Under the pieces are notes generated by a model. That model saw only the letters and a program-made list of their open reading frames with translations. It did not search any database and had not been told where the DNA came from. Positions 1 to 7,676 of a stretch of 64,000 nucleotides of DNA are shown in pieces. Source of the DNA: Streptomyces odontomachi (GTDB taxonomy: Bacteria > Actinomycetota > Actinomycetes > Streptomycetales > Streptomycetaceae); the NCBI RefSeq assembly GCF_024435355.1, contig NZ_JAMJWG010000005.1, forward strand, positions 124,001 to 188,000, given 5' to 3'. The position numbers were made by a program, and so were the translations under genes. Position 1 is the stretch's first letter; each line of letters starts with the position of its first letter.

Positions 1-1658
1 AGCGCCAGCACCGGCAGCACCAGCACCGTCACCAGCAGCAGGACGAGGGTGCCCAGCAGCACGTACTGGTGCAGCGTCGGCGAGGCGTACCAGGGCAGCC
101 GGTCGTAGGCGACGGTCGGGTCGGAGGCGACGGTGAGCTGCATGCCGTCGTGGTCGCGGAAGGCGATCCGGTCCTGGCCGCCGTGCTCCTGGAAGACGCC
201 GGGCTTGATCTGGTCCCAGTGCTGCTCGCCGGTCTCCGGGTCGCGGGACAGGCCGGTGGTGGTGAGCGTGCCGCCCGCACCCGCGCTCACGTGCACCGAG
301 CTGGTGAGCGCTGCGGCCCTGGTCAGGTCGGAGGTGCTGGTCCGGGTCGAGCGGTAGTCACCGGCGTAGGCGCCGGCGTCGGCGGTGGACCGGGACTTGT
401 TCTCGACGGGCGCGGCGAGGTGGTCGGCGAGTTCGTTCACCAGCTCCTGGCCCGCGTAGGAGGCGGAGCCGTCCGTGCCGTCGCCGTTGTAGGAGACGTA
501 GACGCCGAGGTGGCGGTCGGGCAGCAGCGCCATGTTGCCGTGGAAGCCGGGCAGGTCGCCGTCCTTGACCAGCATCCGGTGGCCGTCCCGGTCACGCTGC
601 TCCAGGATGAAGCCGATGCCGGGCAGCCGCGGGTCGTTGCCGAACTGGCGCTTGCCCATCTCCTGCACGGACTTCTCGCTCAGCACCTCGCCGCCGCCCG
701 CGAGCAGCGCGTTCATCAGCTTGCCCATGTCGGTGACGGTGGTGAGCGCACCGGCGCCGGTCGGCGTCCACGCCCCGTACTGGCCGGTCTCGGAGACCTG
801 GCCGGAGCCGTCGGGGCGGTAGCCGACGGCCACCGTGGCGTCCATGTCGCGCGGCTCGGGCTCGGTGAACGTGGTGCGGTCCATGTGGAGCGGGGCGAGG
901 ATGTGCCGCTGCACATAGCCGGGGAACGGGGTGCGGGTCACCGTCTCGACCAGGTAACCGGCGAGCGCGACCGCGTAATTGTCGTACGAGGCGACCGTGC
1001 CCGGCGGGCGTACCCGGCGCGGCTGGTGGGCGGCGAGGTCCTTGCCGAGCGCGTCCGTGCCCAGCGGTGCGGTGCTCGACCGGCCGAAGATGTCGTTGTC
1101 GAAGCCCGCGGTGTGGGTGAGCAGGTTCCGCACCGTCACCGGGTGGCCGGGATAGCTGTCCTTGATCTTGAAGGTGGTCAGGTAGTGGTTGACGTCGGTG
1201 TCCAGCTTCAGCCGGCCCGCCTCGACCTGCTGGAGGACGGCGACCGCGGTGAAGACCTTGGCGTCGGAGGCCATGTAGAAGGCGGTGCGGTCCGCGTCCA
1301 CCTTGGTGCCGCGTGCCACGTCCGCCAGGCCGTAGCCCTTCGCGAACACCTGGTGGCCGTCCTTCACCAGGACGACGGACGCGCCGGGGATGTGGTCGTC
1401 GGCGAGCTGCCGGGTCACCACCTTGTCCAGCAGGGCGGCCAGGTCATCCGTGGTGCCGCTGGCGCTGGCGGCGCAGGCCGGGGCCACCGGTGCCGCCACC
1501 ACGCCGGCCACGGCGAGGAGCAGGGCCACCAGGACCGTCAGCACGAGCCGCTGGCGCGCCGCACCGTCCGTCTGCTTGCCCGTCACGTCCCGGATCGGCG
1601 CGTTCGCCGCATCCCGAGTCAGCTTCTTCACCACATCCTGTGTCGTCATGTCCTTCAT
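1..1658 (-). CDS. Serine hydrolase, beta-lactamase/S12 family, membrane-anchored (C-terminus cut by window edge)
   Basis: The reverse strand reads an uninterrupted protein that runs off the left edge. A cytoplasmic lead is followed by a hydrophobic signal segment (around residues 35-60), then the penicillin-recognising fold. The active-site SxxK is the SDAK of MASDAKVFTA, the YxN motif is YDNY, and the sequence NLLTHTAG is typical of class C/S12 hydrolases. The last visible part is a hydrophobic helix rich in Leu and Val, so the C-terminus is probably membrane embedded. Likely an extracytoplasmic D-Ala-D-Ala peptidase, esterase or beta-lactamase-like enzyme; the substrate cannot be told. ATG 1658 is used; ATG 1649 in the same frame is the alternative, and neither has a well-spaced ribosome site. 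It is divergent from the kinase at 1886. Confidence 0.85.
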   Translation of the reverse strand, partial: MKDMTTQDVVKKLTRDAANAPIRDVTGKQTDGAARQRLVLTVLVALLLAVAGVVAAPVAPACAASASGTTDDLAALLDKVVTRQLADDHIPGASVVLVKDGHQVFAKGYGLADVARGTKVDADRTAFYMASDAKVFTAVAVLQQVEAGRLKLDTDVNHYLTTFKIKDSYPGHPVTVRNLLTHTAGFDNDIFGRSSTAPLGTDALGKDLAAHQPRRVRPPGTVASYDNYAVALAGYLVETVTRTPFPGYVQRHILAPLHMDRTTFTEPEPRDMDATVAVGYRPDGSGQVSETGQYGAWTPTGAGALTTVTDMGKLMNALLAGGGEVLSEKSVQEMGKRQFGNDPRLPGIGFILEQRDRDGHRMLVKDGDLPGFHGNMALLPDRHLGVYVSYNGDGTDGSASYAGQELVNELADHLAAPVENKSRSTADAGAYAGDYRSTRTSTSDLTRAAALTSSVHVSAGAGGTLTTTGLSRDPETGEQHWDQIKPGVFQEHGGQDRIAFRDHDGMQLTVASDPTVAYDRLPWYASPTLHQYVLLGTLVLLLVTVLVLPVLA

Positions 1659-1885
1659 TCAAGAACCGTCACGACGACGTATCCATGGACCTGGGTGGCG
1701 TCCATGGTGCACCTGACTACACCCCCAAGGAGGGGACGAGTGTCCCGTGATACGGGGCGCGCCACCCGGCAGACTTCTTCACACCAGGCGGCAACGGGTC
1801 GCAGGGCACGCGGCGGAAGCGCCGCGGACGACGCGGCAACGAGCCGAGCTACGGCGACCAGCCGTATGACAGGGGGAATTCGATC

Positions 1886-3130
1886 ATGAGCACCATCGGC
1901 TACCACGTTCGTTCCGTCGGCCGCGGCATTCCGCTGACCGGTCTGGCCCTGGCGGAGGCGTTCTTCTTCTGCCTCCTCACCACCGCGATCACGCTGGTCG
2001 GCGCCGGCATCGGCGTCTACCTGGTGGTCGCAGCGGCCGTCGCGCTGCGCGGCACGATCGGGGTCACCCGCCGGCTGGCCGGAAAGTGGTCCAAGGTCAG
2101 GATCGAGGACCCCTACCTGCCCCGGCCCGAGGAGGCGCCCGGGATCAAGGGCTGGTGGCAGCGCACCCAGTGGGTGATCACCGACCCGGCGACCTGGCGG
2201 GACCTGGCCTGGTCGCTGGTCAACCCGACCGTCGGCGCCTTCCTGACGCTGCTGCCGCTGGCCCTGGTCGCCTCGGGCGTCTTCGGCCTGCTCCAGCCGC
2301 AGCTGTACGACGACATCGTCTCGGCCGGCGGAAACACCTGGTACTACTGGGTCCACGTGGACGACTCCAGCTCCGCCTGGATCGCCGCCGCCCTCGGTGT
2401 CCCCACCCTGATCGCCGGCTTCGGCATCGCCCCCTGGGCGCTGCGGACGCACGCCGCGCTCGCCCAGGCGCTGCTCGGCCCCACCGACACCTCGCGCCGG
2501 ATGAAGCACCTCGCCGAGACCCGCAGCGACGCCGTCAACACCTCCGCCGCCGAACTGCGCCGCATCGAGCGCGACCTGCACGACGGTGCCCAGGCCCGGC
2601 TGGTCGCCCTGGGCATGAACCTGGGCGTGGCCGAGCAGCTGCTGAAGAAGGACCCCGAGGCGGTCGCCGCGATCCTCGCCGACACCCGCAAGGCCTCCGC
2701 GACCGCGCTGAACGAGCTGCGCGACCTGATCCGCGGCATCCACCCGCCGGTGCTCGCCGACCGCGGCCTCGCCGACGCCGTGCGTGCCCTGGCCATGGAC
2801 AGCCCGCTGGACGTCACCGTCAAGGCCGACCTGCCCGGCCGCCCCGACGCCCCCGTCGAGTCCGCCATGTACTTCGCGATCTCCGAGGCCCTCACCAACT
2901 GTGCCAAGCACGCGAACGCCCAGCAGGTCGCGGTGGACCTGTGGCACGAGGACGGCCGGCTGCGGGCCCAGGTCAGCGACAACGGCCAGGGCGGCGCCGA
3001 CGCCTCGCGCGGCACCGGACTGCGGGGCATCGAGCGCCGGCTCGCCACCTTCGACGGACTGCTCGCCGTGACCAGCCCGGTGGGCGGGCCGACCACCCTG
3101 ACGATGGAGCTGCCGTGCGCACTGTCCTGA
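1886..3130 (+). CDS. Sensor histidine kinase with HisKA_3 domain
   Basis: A 414-residue NarL-class sensor kinase. Residues 15-55 and 110-190 hold four membrane segments of the putative-sensor type, with a short extracytoplasmic loop around 137-165. The dimerisation/phosphoacceptor helix contains ERDLHDGAQARL, with His232 as the predicted phosphorylated residue. The ATPase domain follows, with the N box EALTNCAKHAN and a DNGQGG G box. GGGGGA sits about 8 nt before the ATG, which fixes the start. The response regulator begins 198 bp downstream with its own promoter-like sequence, so the two may be only partly co-transcribed. The signal is unknown. Confidence 0.93.
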   Translation: MSTIGYHVRSVGRGIPLTGLALAEAFFFCLLTTAITLVGAGIGVYLVVAAAVALRGTIGVTRRLAGKWSKVRIEDPYLPRPEEAPGIKGWWQRTQWVITDPATWRDLAWSLVNPTVGAFLTLLPLALVASGVFGLLQPQLYDDIVSAGGNTWYYWVHVDDSSSAWIAAALGVPTLIAGFGIAPWALRTHAALAQALLGPTDTSRRMKHLAETRSDAVNTSAAELRRIERDLHDGAQARLVALGMNLGVAEQLLKKDPEAVAAILADTRKASATALNELRDLIRGIHPPVLADRGLADAVRALAMDSPLDVTVKADLPGRPDAPVESAMYFAISEALTNCAKHANAQQVAVDLWHEDGRLRAQVSDNGQGGADASRGTGLRGIERRLATFDGLLAVTSPVGGPTTLTMELPCALS

Positions 3131-3314
3131 CCGAGGACGCGTGAACCCTGCACGACGTAGGGCGTGAGCTGGGGCTTTCCCTTCCGGGAGGCCCCAGTTC
3201 GGCGTGTAGGGGGACGGTCGTGGTCGCCGGGGAGGTGAACAGGGCGGGACGCGACGGGACTTGGCCGTGTGCCGACTGTGGCGTTCGGGTGACGTGCCGG
3301 TCACCGTCCGGGCC

Positions 3315-3327
3315 TACGCTGAGCACC
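3315..3327 (+). promoter_or_regulatory. Candidate leaderless promoter of the response regulator
   Basis: A TACGCT -10-like hexamer (3315-3320) lies exactly 7 nt before the ATG at 3328, and no Shine-Dalgarno sequence is present. This geometry places transcription start at or next to the A of the ATG, as in Streptomyces leaderless transcripts. No good -35 element is seen. The same spacing is found at fbiC (22920). Confidence 0.5.
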
Positions 3328-4020
3328 ATGACCGCTACGCCCTCGGATGACGCCCAGGCAAAGCCCCTGCGAGCCGTCCTGGCCGAAGACCTGTTCCTGC
3401 TGCGCGACGGTCTGGTCCGTCTGCTGGAGGCCTACGACTTCCAGATCGTCGCAGCGGTCGACAACGGCCCGGCGCTGCTGCGGGCCCTCGTCGAGGAGAA
3501 GCCGGACGTGGCGGTCGTGGACGTGCGACTGCCGCCCACCTTCACCGACGAGGGCCTCCAGGCGGCCCTGGAGGCCCGACGCCAGGTGCCGGGCCTTCCG
3601 GTGCTGGTGCTCTCCCAGTACGTGGAGCAGCTCTACGCGCGCGAGTTGCTCGCGGACGGCACCGGAGGCATCGGATACCTGCTCAAGGACCGGGTCTTCG
3701 ATCCGGACCAGTTCGTGGAGGCCGTCCGTCGTGTCGCGGCGGGCGGCACCGCCATGGACCCCGACGTCGTCGGCAAGCTGTTCGCGAAGGACGCCAGCCA
3801 CGAGGGCAAGCTGGGCCGGCTCACGCCGCGGGAGCGCGAGGTGCTGGCCGAGATGGCCGAAGGGCGCTCCAACGCGGCGATCGCGGAGCGGCTCGTCATC
3901 ACCGAGCGTGCGGTGATCAAGCACACGTCCAACATCTTCACGAAGCTGGACCTCGCGGTGTCGGACGACAACAACCGGCGGGTGCTGGCGGTGCTCGCGT
4001 TCCTCAGCGACGCGAAGTGA
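3328..4020 (+). CDS. NarL/LuxR-type response regulator
   Basis: A 230-residue regulator partnering the upstream kinase. The receiver domain has the acidic pair E20/D21, the phosphoacceptor D65 in VVDVRLP and the conserved Lys in GYLLKDR (about K120). The C-terminal LuxR-type helix-turn-helix reads LTPREREVLAEMAEG followed by AIAERLVITERAVIKHT. The ATG at 3328 is chosen because the receiver fold begins directly after it; an upstream in-frame extension adds only low-complexity sequence. Phosphotransfer from His232 of the kinase is the expected input. Targets are not evident; the divergent serine hydrolase is a possible one. Confidence 0.93.
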   Translation: MTATPSDDAQAKPLRAVLAEDLFLLRDGLVRLLEAYDFQIVAAVDNGPALLRALVEEKPDVAVVDVRLPPTFTDEGLQAALEARRQVPGLPVLVLSQYVEQLYARELLADGTGGIGYLLKDRVFDPDQFVEAVRRVAAGGTAMDPDVVGKLFAKDASHEGKLGRLTPREREVLAEMAEGRSNAAIAERLVITERAVIKHTSNIFTKLDLAVSDDNNRRVLAVLAFLSDAK

Positions 4021-4045
4021 GCCGTAGGACTGGTCTGCGCCGTAC

Positions 4046-4078
4046 GGGCGCCCCGCCTCGCCCCGGAAAGGGGCGCCC
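4046..4078. terminator. Bidirectional hairpin terminator
   Basis: GGGCGCCCC (4046-4054) and GGGGCGCCC (4070-4078) form a 9-bp stem in the gap between the convergent response regulator and isochorismatase-like genes. A further GGGGCGCCCC palindrome follows at 4085-4094. No U tract, as is usual in actinomycetes. Confidence 0.65.
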
Positions 4079-4104
4079 TCTGACGGGGCGCCCCTGCCGA
4101 GGGG

Positions 4105-4665
4105 TCACCCCAGGGACTTGGTCCACTCCTCGACCGTCGTGACCTGCGACTGGCGCGGGAACACCTTCTCGACGAGGACCCGGTGCACCTCCGGGTCGGT
4201 GTCGTGGCAGCCGTCCGACAGGACGGTGAGCCGGTAGTCGAGGTCGGCGGCCTGGCGGAGGGTGGACAGCACGACGCCGCTCGTCGCGATGCCGGTCAGC
4301 ACCAGGTGGTCGATGTTCCGGGAGCGCAGCACCAGCTCCAGGTCGCTGCCGGCGAACGCACTCACCCGCTTCTTGGTGATCGTCAGATCGCCGGCACGGG
4401 GCGCGACGTCGGCGTGGACCGCGGCCCCGGGGTCGTCGGGCGTGAACACCCCCGGCGGCAGCGCGGCGAAGGACTGGTTCCGCTCGCTGATGTCCGCGTG
4501 GTCGGCGCGGAACCCGATCACCACGTAGAGGACGGGGACGCCGGCGGCCCGGGCCGCGTCGACGGCGCCGGTGAGACGTGGCAGGTAGGACGGGTCCTGG
4601 ACGCGGTTCACGATGCCGTTCTGGACGTCCATCACGAGCAGGGCGGTGTTGCCGTTCACGGTCAT
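4105..4665 (-). CDS. Isochorismatase-like cysteine-hydrolase fold protein lacking the catalytic Cys
   Basis: A 186-residue single-domain protein of the isochorismatase/nicotinamidase superfamily. The catalytic Asp is D13 in LVMDVQNG and the Lys is in TITKKRVSAF (K98/K99). The usual TxxCVxxT loop reads TSGVVLST (residues 128-135): the position of the nucleophilic Cys is a Val. The only Cys nearby, C153 in DGCHD, is in the later conserved block and not at the active-site position. The cis-peptide region GIATSG is otherwise intact. The protein may bind but not hydrolyse its ligand, or use another chemistry. ATG 4665 begins the first beta strand. It is separated from the MFS gene by about 60 bp and may be read from its own promoter. 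Confidence 0.88.
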   Translation of the reverse strand: MTVNGNTALLVMDVQNGIVNRVQDPSYLPRLTGAVDAARAAGVPVLYVVIGFRADHADISERNQSFAALPPGVFTPDDPGAAVHADVAPRAGDLTITKKRVSAFAGSDLELVLRSRNIDHLVLTGIATSGVVLSTLRQAADLDYRLTVLSDGCHDTDPEVHRVLVEKVFPRQSQVTTVEEWTKSLG

Positions 4666-4726
4666 GGGTGCGGTTCTGCCTAACTGAAGAGGGGGATTCT
4701 CAACGGAAACGGTGGACGGTGGTTTC

Positions 4727-6205
4727 TCACGAAGCAGGTGCGTCGGTGGTCGGTGGGGGCGCCGCGGGCGGGGTGGCCGGGGCGGCGCCGATCCGGGACA
4801 GCGAGCGGTCGGCCACGGTCGTCACCAGGAACAGCGCGGCGATCGCGACCATGAACCACGCCAGGTGGTGCAGCCCGCCGGTGTCGGCCCGCCCGGACAG
4901 GAAGGCGCCGTTCGCCGCTGAGGCGACGATGGCGCCCAGGTAGCCGAAGGTGCGCAGCAGCCCAGCGGAGGAGCCCATCCGCTCGGCCTGTGCCTGGTGG
5001 TACACGCTGTTCTGGAGGGCCAGGCTGTTCAACCCCTGGGGTATGCCGACGAGCAGGGCGAGCGCCAGCAGCATCCAGGCGGCGCTGTCGTCGCGCAGGA
5101 ACAACAGGCCTCCGCAGGCCAGCACCTGGCAGACGGCCCCCACCAGCAGCTTGCCGCGGACCTCCGCGCGGCGCCCGGTGACGGTCGACACGGCGATCGC
5201 CGTCGCGAACAGCGGCAACTGGGCGAGCCCGGCCTGCGAGGCGGTCAGGCCCCGGCCTTCCTCCATCCACTGCGTGTAGCCGTACAGGAAGGCGTACGAG
5301 ACGACGTAGGCGAACAGGGCGCGCAGGTAGGTCGTGACCAGGGGCAGGTTGCCGCGTAGCAGCCGCAGGTCGATGAAGGGCTCGGCGACCCGCAGCTCAC
5401 GCACCGTGAAACCGCCCGCGAGCAGCACGGTCAGCAGGAGCAGGTACCAGTGGTCGGCCCCCGGCTCCATCAGGAACAGCAGCAGCGCGATCAGCGTCCC
5501 GGCGAAGAGCACCATCCCCGGCAGGTCCAGCCCGGCGGCGCCCCTCGCCCCGGCGGGCTCGGACGAGGACGCCGCGGGGGACGGCACCGTCCTGGGCAAC
5601 CGTCGGGCGCCGAGTACCAGTCCGGCCACCGCCAGCGGAATGTTCACCGCCAGGGTGGTGCGCCAGCCGCCCAGGCCGATGAGCAGTCCGCCGAGGGACG
5701 GGCCGATCACGGCGATGGTCTGGTTAGCCACCGCGAGCGCCGTCAGCACCCCCTGCGGACTGTCCTCGCCGGTGCGCCGGGCCTCGCCGCGTATCAGGTA
5801 CATCGCGGCCGGATAGCCGGCGCAGGTACCGAACCCGAGGAGGACCCGGGCCGCGATGAGCACTCCCAGGTTCGGCGCGAGCAGGCCGACGACACCCGCC
5901 ACGCCGGTCATGGCCGACCCGGCCAGGAACAGCCTGCGCGGGCCGTGCAGGTCGATCAGCCGCCCCACCACCGGCTGGCCGATGGAGGTGGCCAGGTACA
6001 GCGCCGAGATCAGCCAGGCCGTCTGGTCCGGCGGCGCCCCGAACGCCGCGCCGATCGGTACCAGGGACACCGAGATGATCGAGGAGTTCACCGGGTTCAG
6101 TACCGAGCCCAGCATCATCGGGGGCAGCAGCCGGCGGTCGAAGGCCGCCCCGGGGCCACCCGGCCGGCGCGCGGCCTTCGATGCCTTCGGGGACTCCGCC
6201 GTCAC
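4727..6205 (-). CDS. MFS drug-efflux-type transporter
   Basis: A 492-residue multi-pass permease of the drug:proton antiporter type (EmrB/QacA-like). Motif A is visible as GRLIDLHGPRR after the second helix, and the sequence shows about 12-14 hydrophobic segments. Start GTG 6205 overlaps the TGA of the MarR gene by 4 nt (GTGA), so the two are translationally coupled. A longer upstream reading exists in the frame but lies inside the MarR gene. Pairing with a MarR repressor suggests ligand-induced export of a toxic or signalling compound. Confidence 0.92.
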   Translation of the reverse strand: MTAESPKASKAARRPGGPGAAFDRRLLPPMMLGSVLNPVNSSIISVSLVPIGAAFGAPPDQTAWLISALYLATSIGQPVVGRLIDLHGPRRLFLAGSAMTGVAGVVGLLAPNLGVLIAARVLLGFGTCAGYPAAMYLIRGEARRTGEDSPQGVLTALAVANQTIAVIGPSLGGLLIGLGGWRTTLAVNIPLAVAGLVLGARRLPRTVPSPAASSSEPAGARGAAGLDLPGMVLFAGTLIALLLFLMEPGADHWYLLLLTVLLAGGFTVRELRVAEPFIDLRLLRGNLPLVTTYLRALFAYVVSYAFLYGYTQWMEEGRGLTASQAGLAQLPLFATAIAVSTVTGRRAEVRGKLLVGAVCQVLACGGLLFLRDDSAAWMLLALALLVGIPQGLNSLALQNSVYHQAQAERMGSSAGLLRTFGYLGAIVASAANGAFLSGRADTGGLHHLAWFMVAIAALFLVTTVADRSLSRIGAAPATPPAAPPPTTDAPAS

Positions 6206-6714
6206 GGCGTGAGCCTCTCCAGCAACGCCAGCGCGTCCAGGATCCTGCGCCGCTCCTCCTCGGTGTAGTCGGCGTGCAGGCAGCCGGCCAGCCACTCCTC
6301 GCCCGTCCGCCGCTTGTCGTCGAGGAAGGCCAGACCGGCGTCGGTGAGCGAGACCAGCAGCCGGCGGCCGTCATCCGGATCGGGGTCCCGCCGGATCAGC
6401 CCGCGTTCGTCGAGTCCGGCCAGGGTGTACGCCATCGACTGCGGGCGGACCCGCTCGGCCGCCGCGAGATCGCTGGTCGACGCCGGCCCGCCGCGTTGCA
6501 GCCTGCTCAACGCGGACGTCTGCGAAGGGGTCAGCCCCTCGGGGTCCCACGTCTCCCGCAGCCGCCGCCGCAGCCGGCCCAGCACCACCCGCAGGTCCCG
6601 CGCCGCCTGAACCGCCGACGCGGCCAGGACCTGCGAACCGCCGGTCCCGGTCCCGGTCCGGGTCCCGGTGCCCGTACCGGCGCCCTTGGTCCCTGCCCCA
6701 GTGCTCTCGTCCAT
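6202..6714 (-). CDS. MarR family transcriptional regulator
   Basis: A 170-residue winged-helix regulator. The first 25 residues are a Thr/Gly repeat (GTGTGTRTGTGTGG) encoded by a simple hexamer-like DNA repeat; the MarR fold starts at about residue 30. The recognition helix region reads TSDLAAAERVRPQSMAYTL and the wing carries DPDDGRRLLVSLT, a clear MarR signature. It heads an operon with the MFS gene, which it overlaps by 4 nt, and is divergent from the acetyltransferase at 6875. Autorepression and control of efflux are likely by analogy with the family. The low-complexity N-terminus makes the precise start uncertain. Confidence 0.92.
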   Translation of the reverse strand: MDESTGAGTKGAGTGTGTRTGTGTGGSQVLAASAVQAARDLRVVLGRLRRRLRETWDPEGLTPSQTSALSRLQRGGPASTSDLAAAERVRPQSMAYTLAGLDERGLIRRDPDPDDGRRLLVSLTDAGLAFLDDKRRTGEEWLAGCLHADYTEEERRRILDALALLERLTP

Positions 6715-6874
6715 GGCCCCACGCTATTTTCTTCAGTCTGATCTGTAAAGGTGAGACTGTGCAGGCTGCCCTGTGTAAATAGGCGTGCGGGAAGGTTGCG
6801 GGATTCATGGGCCACATGCGGGTGACTAGGCTGCGGGTTCCCGGAACTCCGGCCGCAGCCCAGGAGGTGTGCCG

Positions 6875-7537
6875 ATGGAAGCGGACCTGCCCGCTGGCGG
6901 GGGCGGTGAACTCGCGCTGCTCGACGCGGGACAGCTGATGTCCGACCCGGGCCGTACAGCGGGCTTCGCCGCGGCGGCGCACCGGATCCTCGCCGGCCTG
7001 GTCGACGCGGGCGCCGCGCTCGGCTGGGTGGATCCGCCGGAGCGTGCGGAGGTGGCGGACCTGCTCGAACGGGTGCTGGCCGCGGCGCGGGCCGGCGACG
7101 GTGCGCTGCGCGCCGCCTATCTCGGACCGCGGCTCGTCGGCCTGGGGTACTGGCTGCGCTACGACCGCCCCACGCACCGTCCGCACGCCGACCTGGAGAA
7201 GGTCGCGGTCGACGCGGCGGCCCACGGCCGTGGGGTCGGACGGCTGCTGGTCGCCGCCCTCGTCGACGATGCGCGGCGGGCGGGCGTGGAGGTGCTCACG
7301 CTGGACGCCCGCGGGGACAACGACGTCGCTCTGCGGTTGTACCGGTCGCTCGGGTTCGTCGAGTACGGGCGGCTGCCGCGCTTCGTCGCCTTCGGCGAAC
7401 GCCGCTACGACAAGGTTTTTCACATGCTGGACCTTCGGTCCACGGTGCCCCCTGAAAGGGGCGCGGGGAACTGCGCGAGCAACCCACCACCGGCCGGTGG
7501 TCCGGACACGACGGAAACAGCCCCTCCCGCCCGGTGA
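6875..7537 (+). CDS. GNAT family N-acetyltransferase
   Basis: A 220-residue protein with a GNAT fold. The acetyl-CoA loop is HGRGVGRLLVAALVD and the closing motif DNDVALRLYRSLGFVEYGR is typical. AGGAGG at 6862-6867 is 7 nt before ATG 6875; GTG 6869 would leave almost no spacing. The acetyltransferase fold ends near FHMLDL (about residue 188); the remaining 32 residues are encoded by the palindromic repeat at 7455-7587 and look like read-through rather than protein domain. The substrate is unknown. Divergent from marR. Confidence 0.9.
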   Translation: MEADLPAGGGGELALLDAGQLMSDPGRTAGFAAAAHRILAGLVDAGAALGWVDPPERAEVADLLERVLAAARAGDGALRAAYLGPRLVGLGYWLRYDRPTHRPHADLEKVAVDAAAHGRGVGRLLVAALVDDARRAGVEVLTLDARGDNDVALRLYRSLGFVEYGRLPRFVAFGERRYDKVFHMLDLRSTVPPERGAGNCASNPPPAGGPDTTETAPPAR

Positions 7538-7587
7538 CGACCCGCAGGGTCACCCGTGGCTGGGCGCGCAGTTCCCCGCGCCCCTTT
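7455..7587. repeat. Streptomyces-type palindromic intergenic repeat
   Basis: A perfect 23-bp inverted repeat: arm one 7455-7477 (core GGGGCGCGGGGAACTGCGCG) and arm two 7565-7587. The inner 87 bp contain smaller palindromes around CACCGGCCGGTGG. The same core recurs at 25562-25728, so this is a dispersed element. It overlaps the end of the GNAT gene and could act as its terminator. Confidence 0.75.
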
Positions 7588-7625
7588 CATGCACGCTTCG
7601 CGTGCCCCAAGAGCGCGCCGTGCGG

Positions 7626-7656
7626 GCCCAAGAGCACAAGGTGTGTGCCCTTGGGC
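7626..7656. terminator. Weak hairpin after leuS
   Basis: GCCCAAG (7626-7632) pairs with CTTGGGC (7650-7656) just past the leuS stop on the reverse strand. The short stem and long loop make this only a candidate terminator. Confidence 0.4.
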
Positions 7657-7676
7657 GCAAGGGGAGGCCGAGGGCG

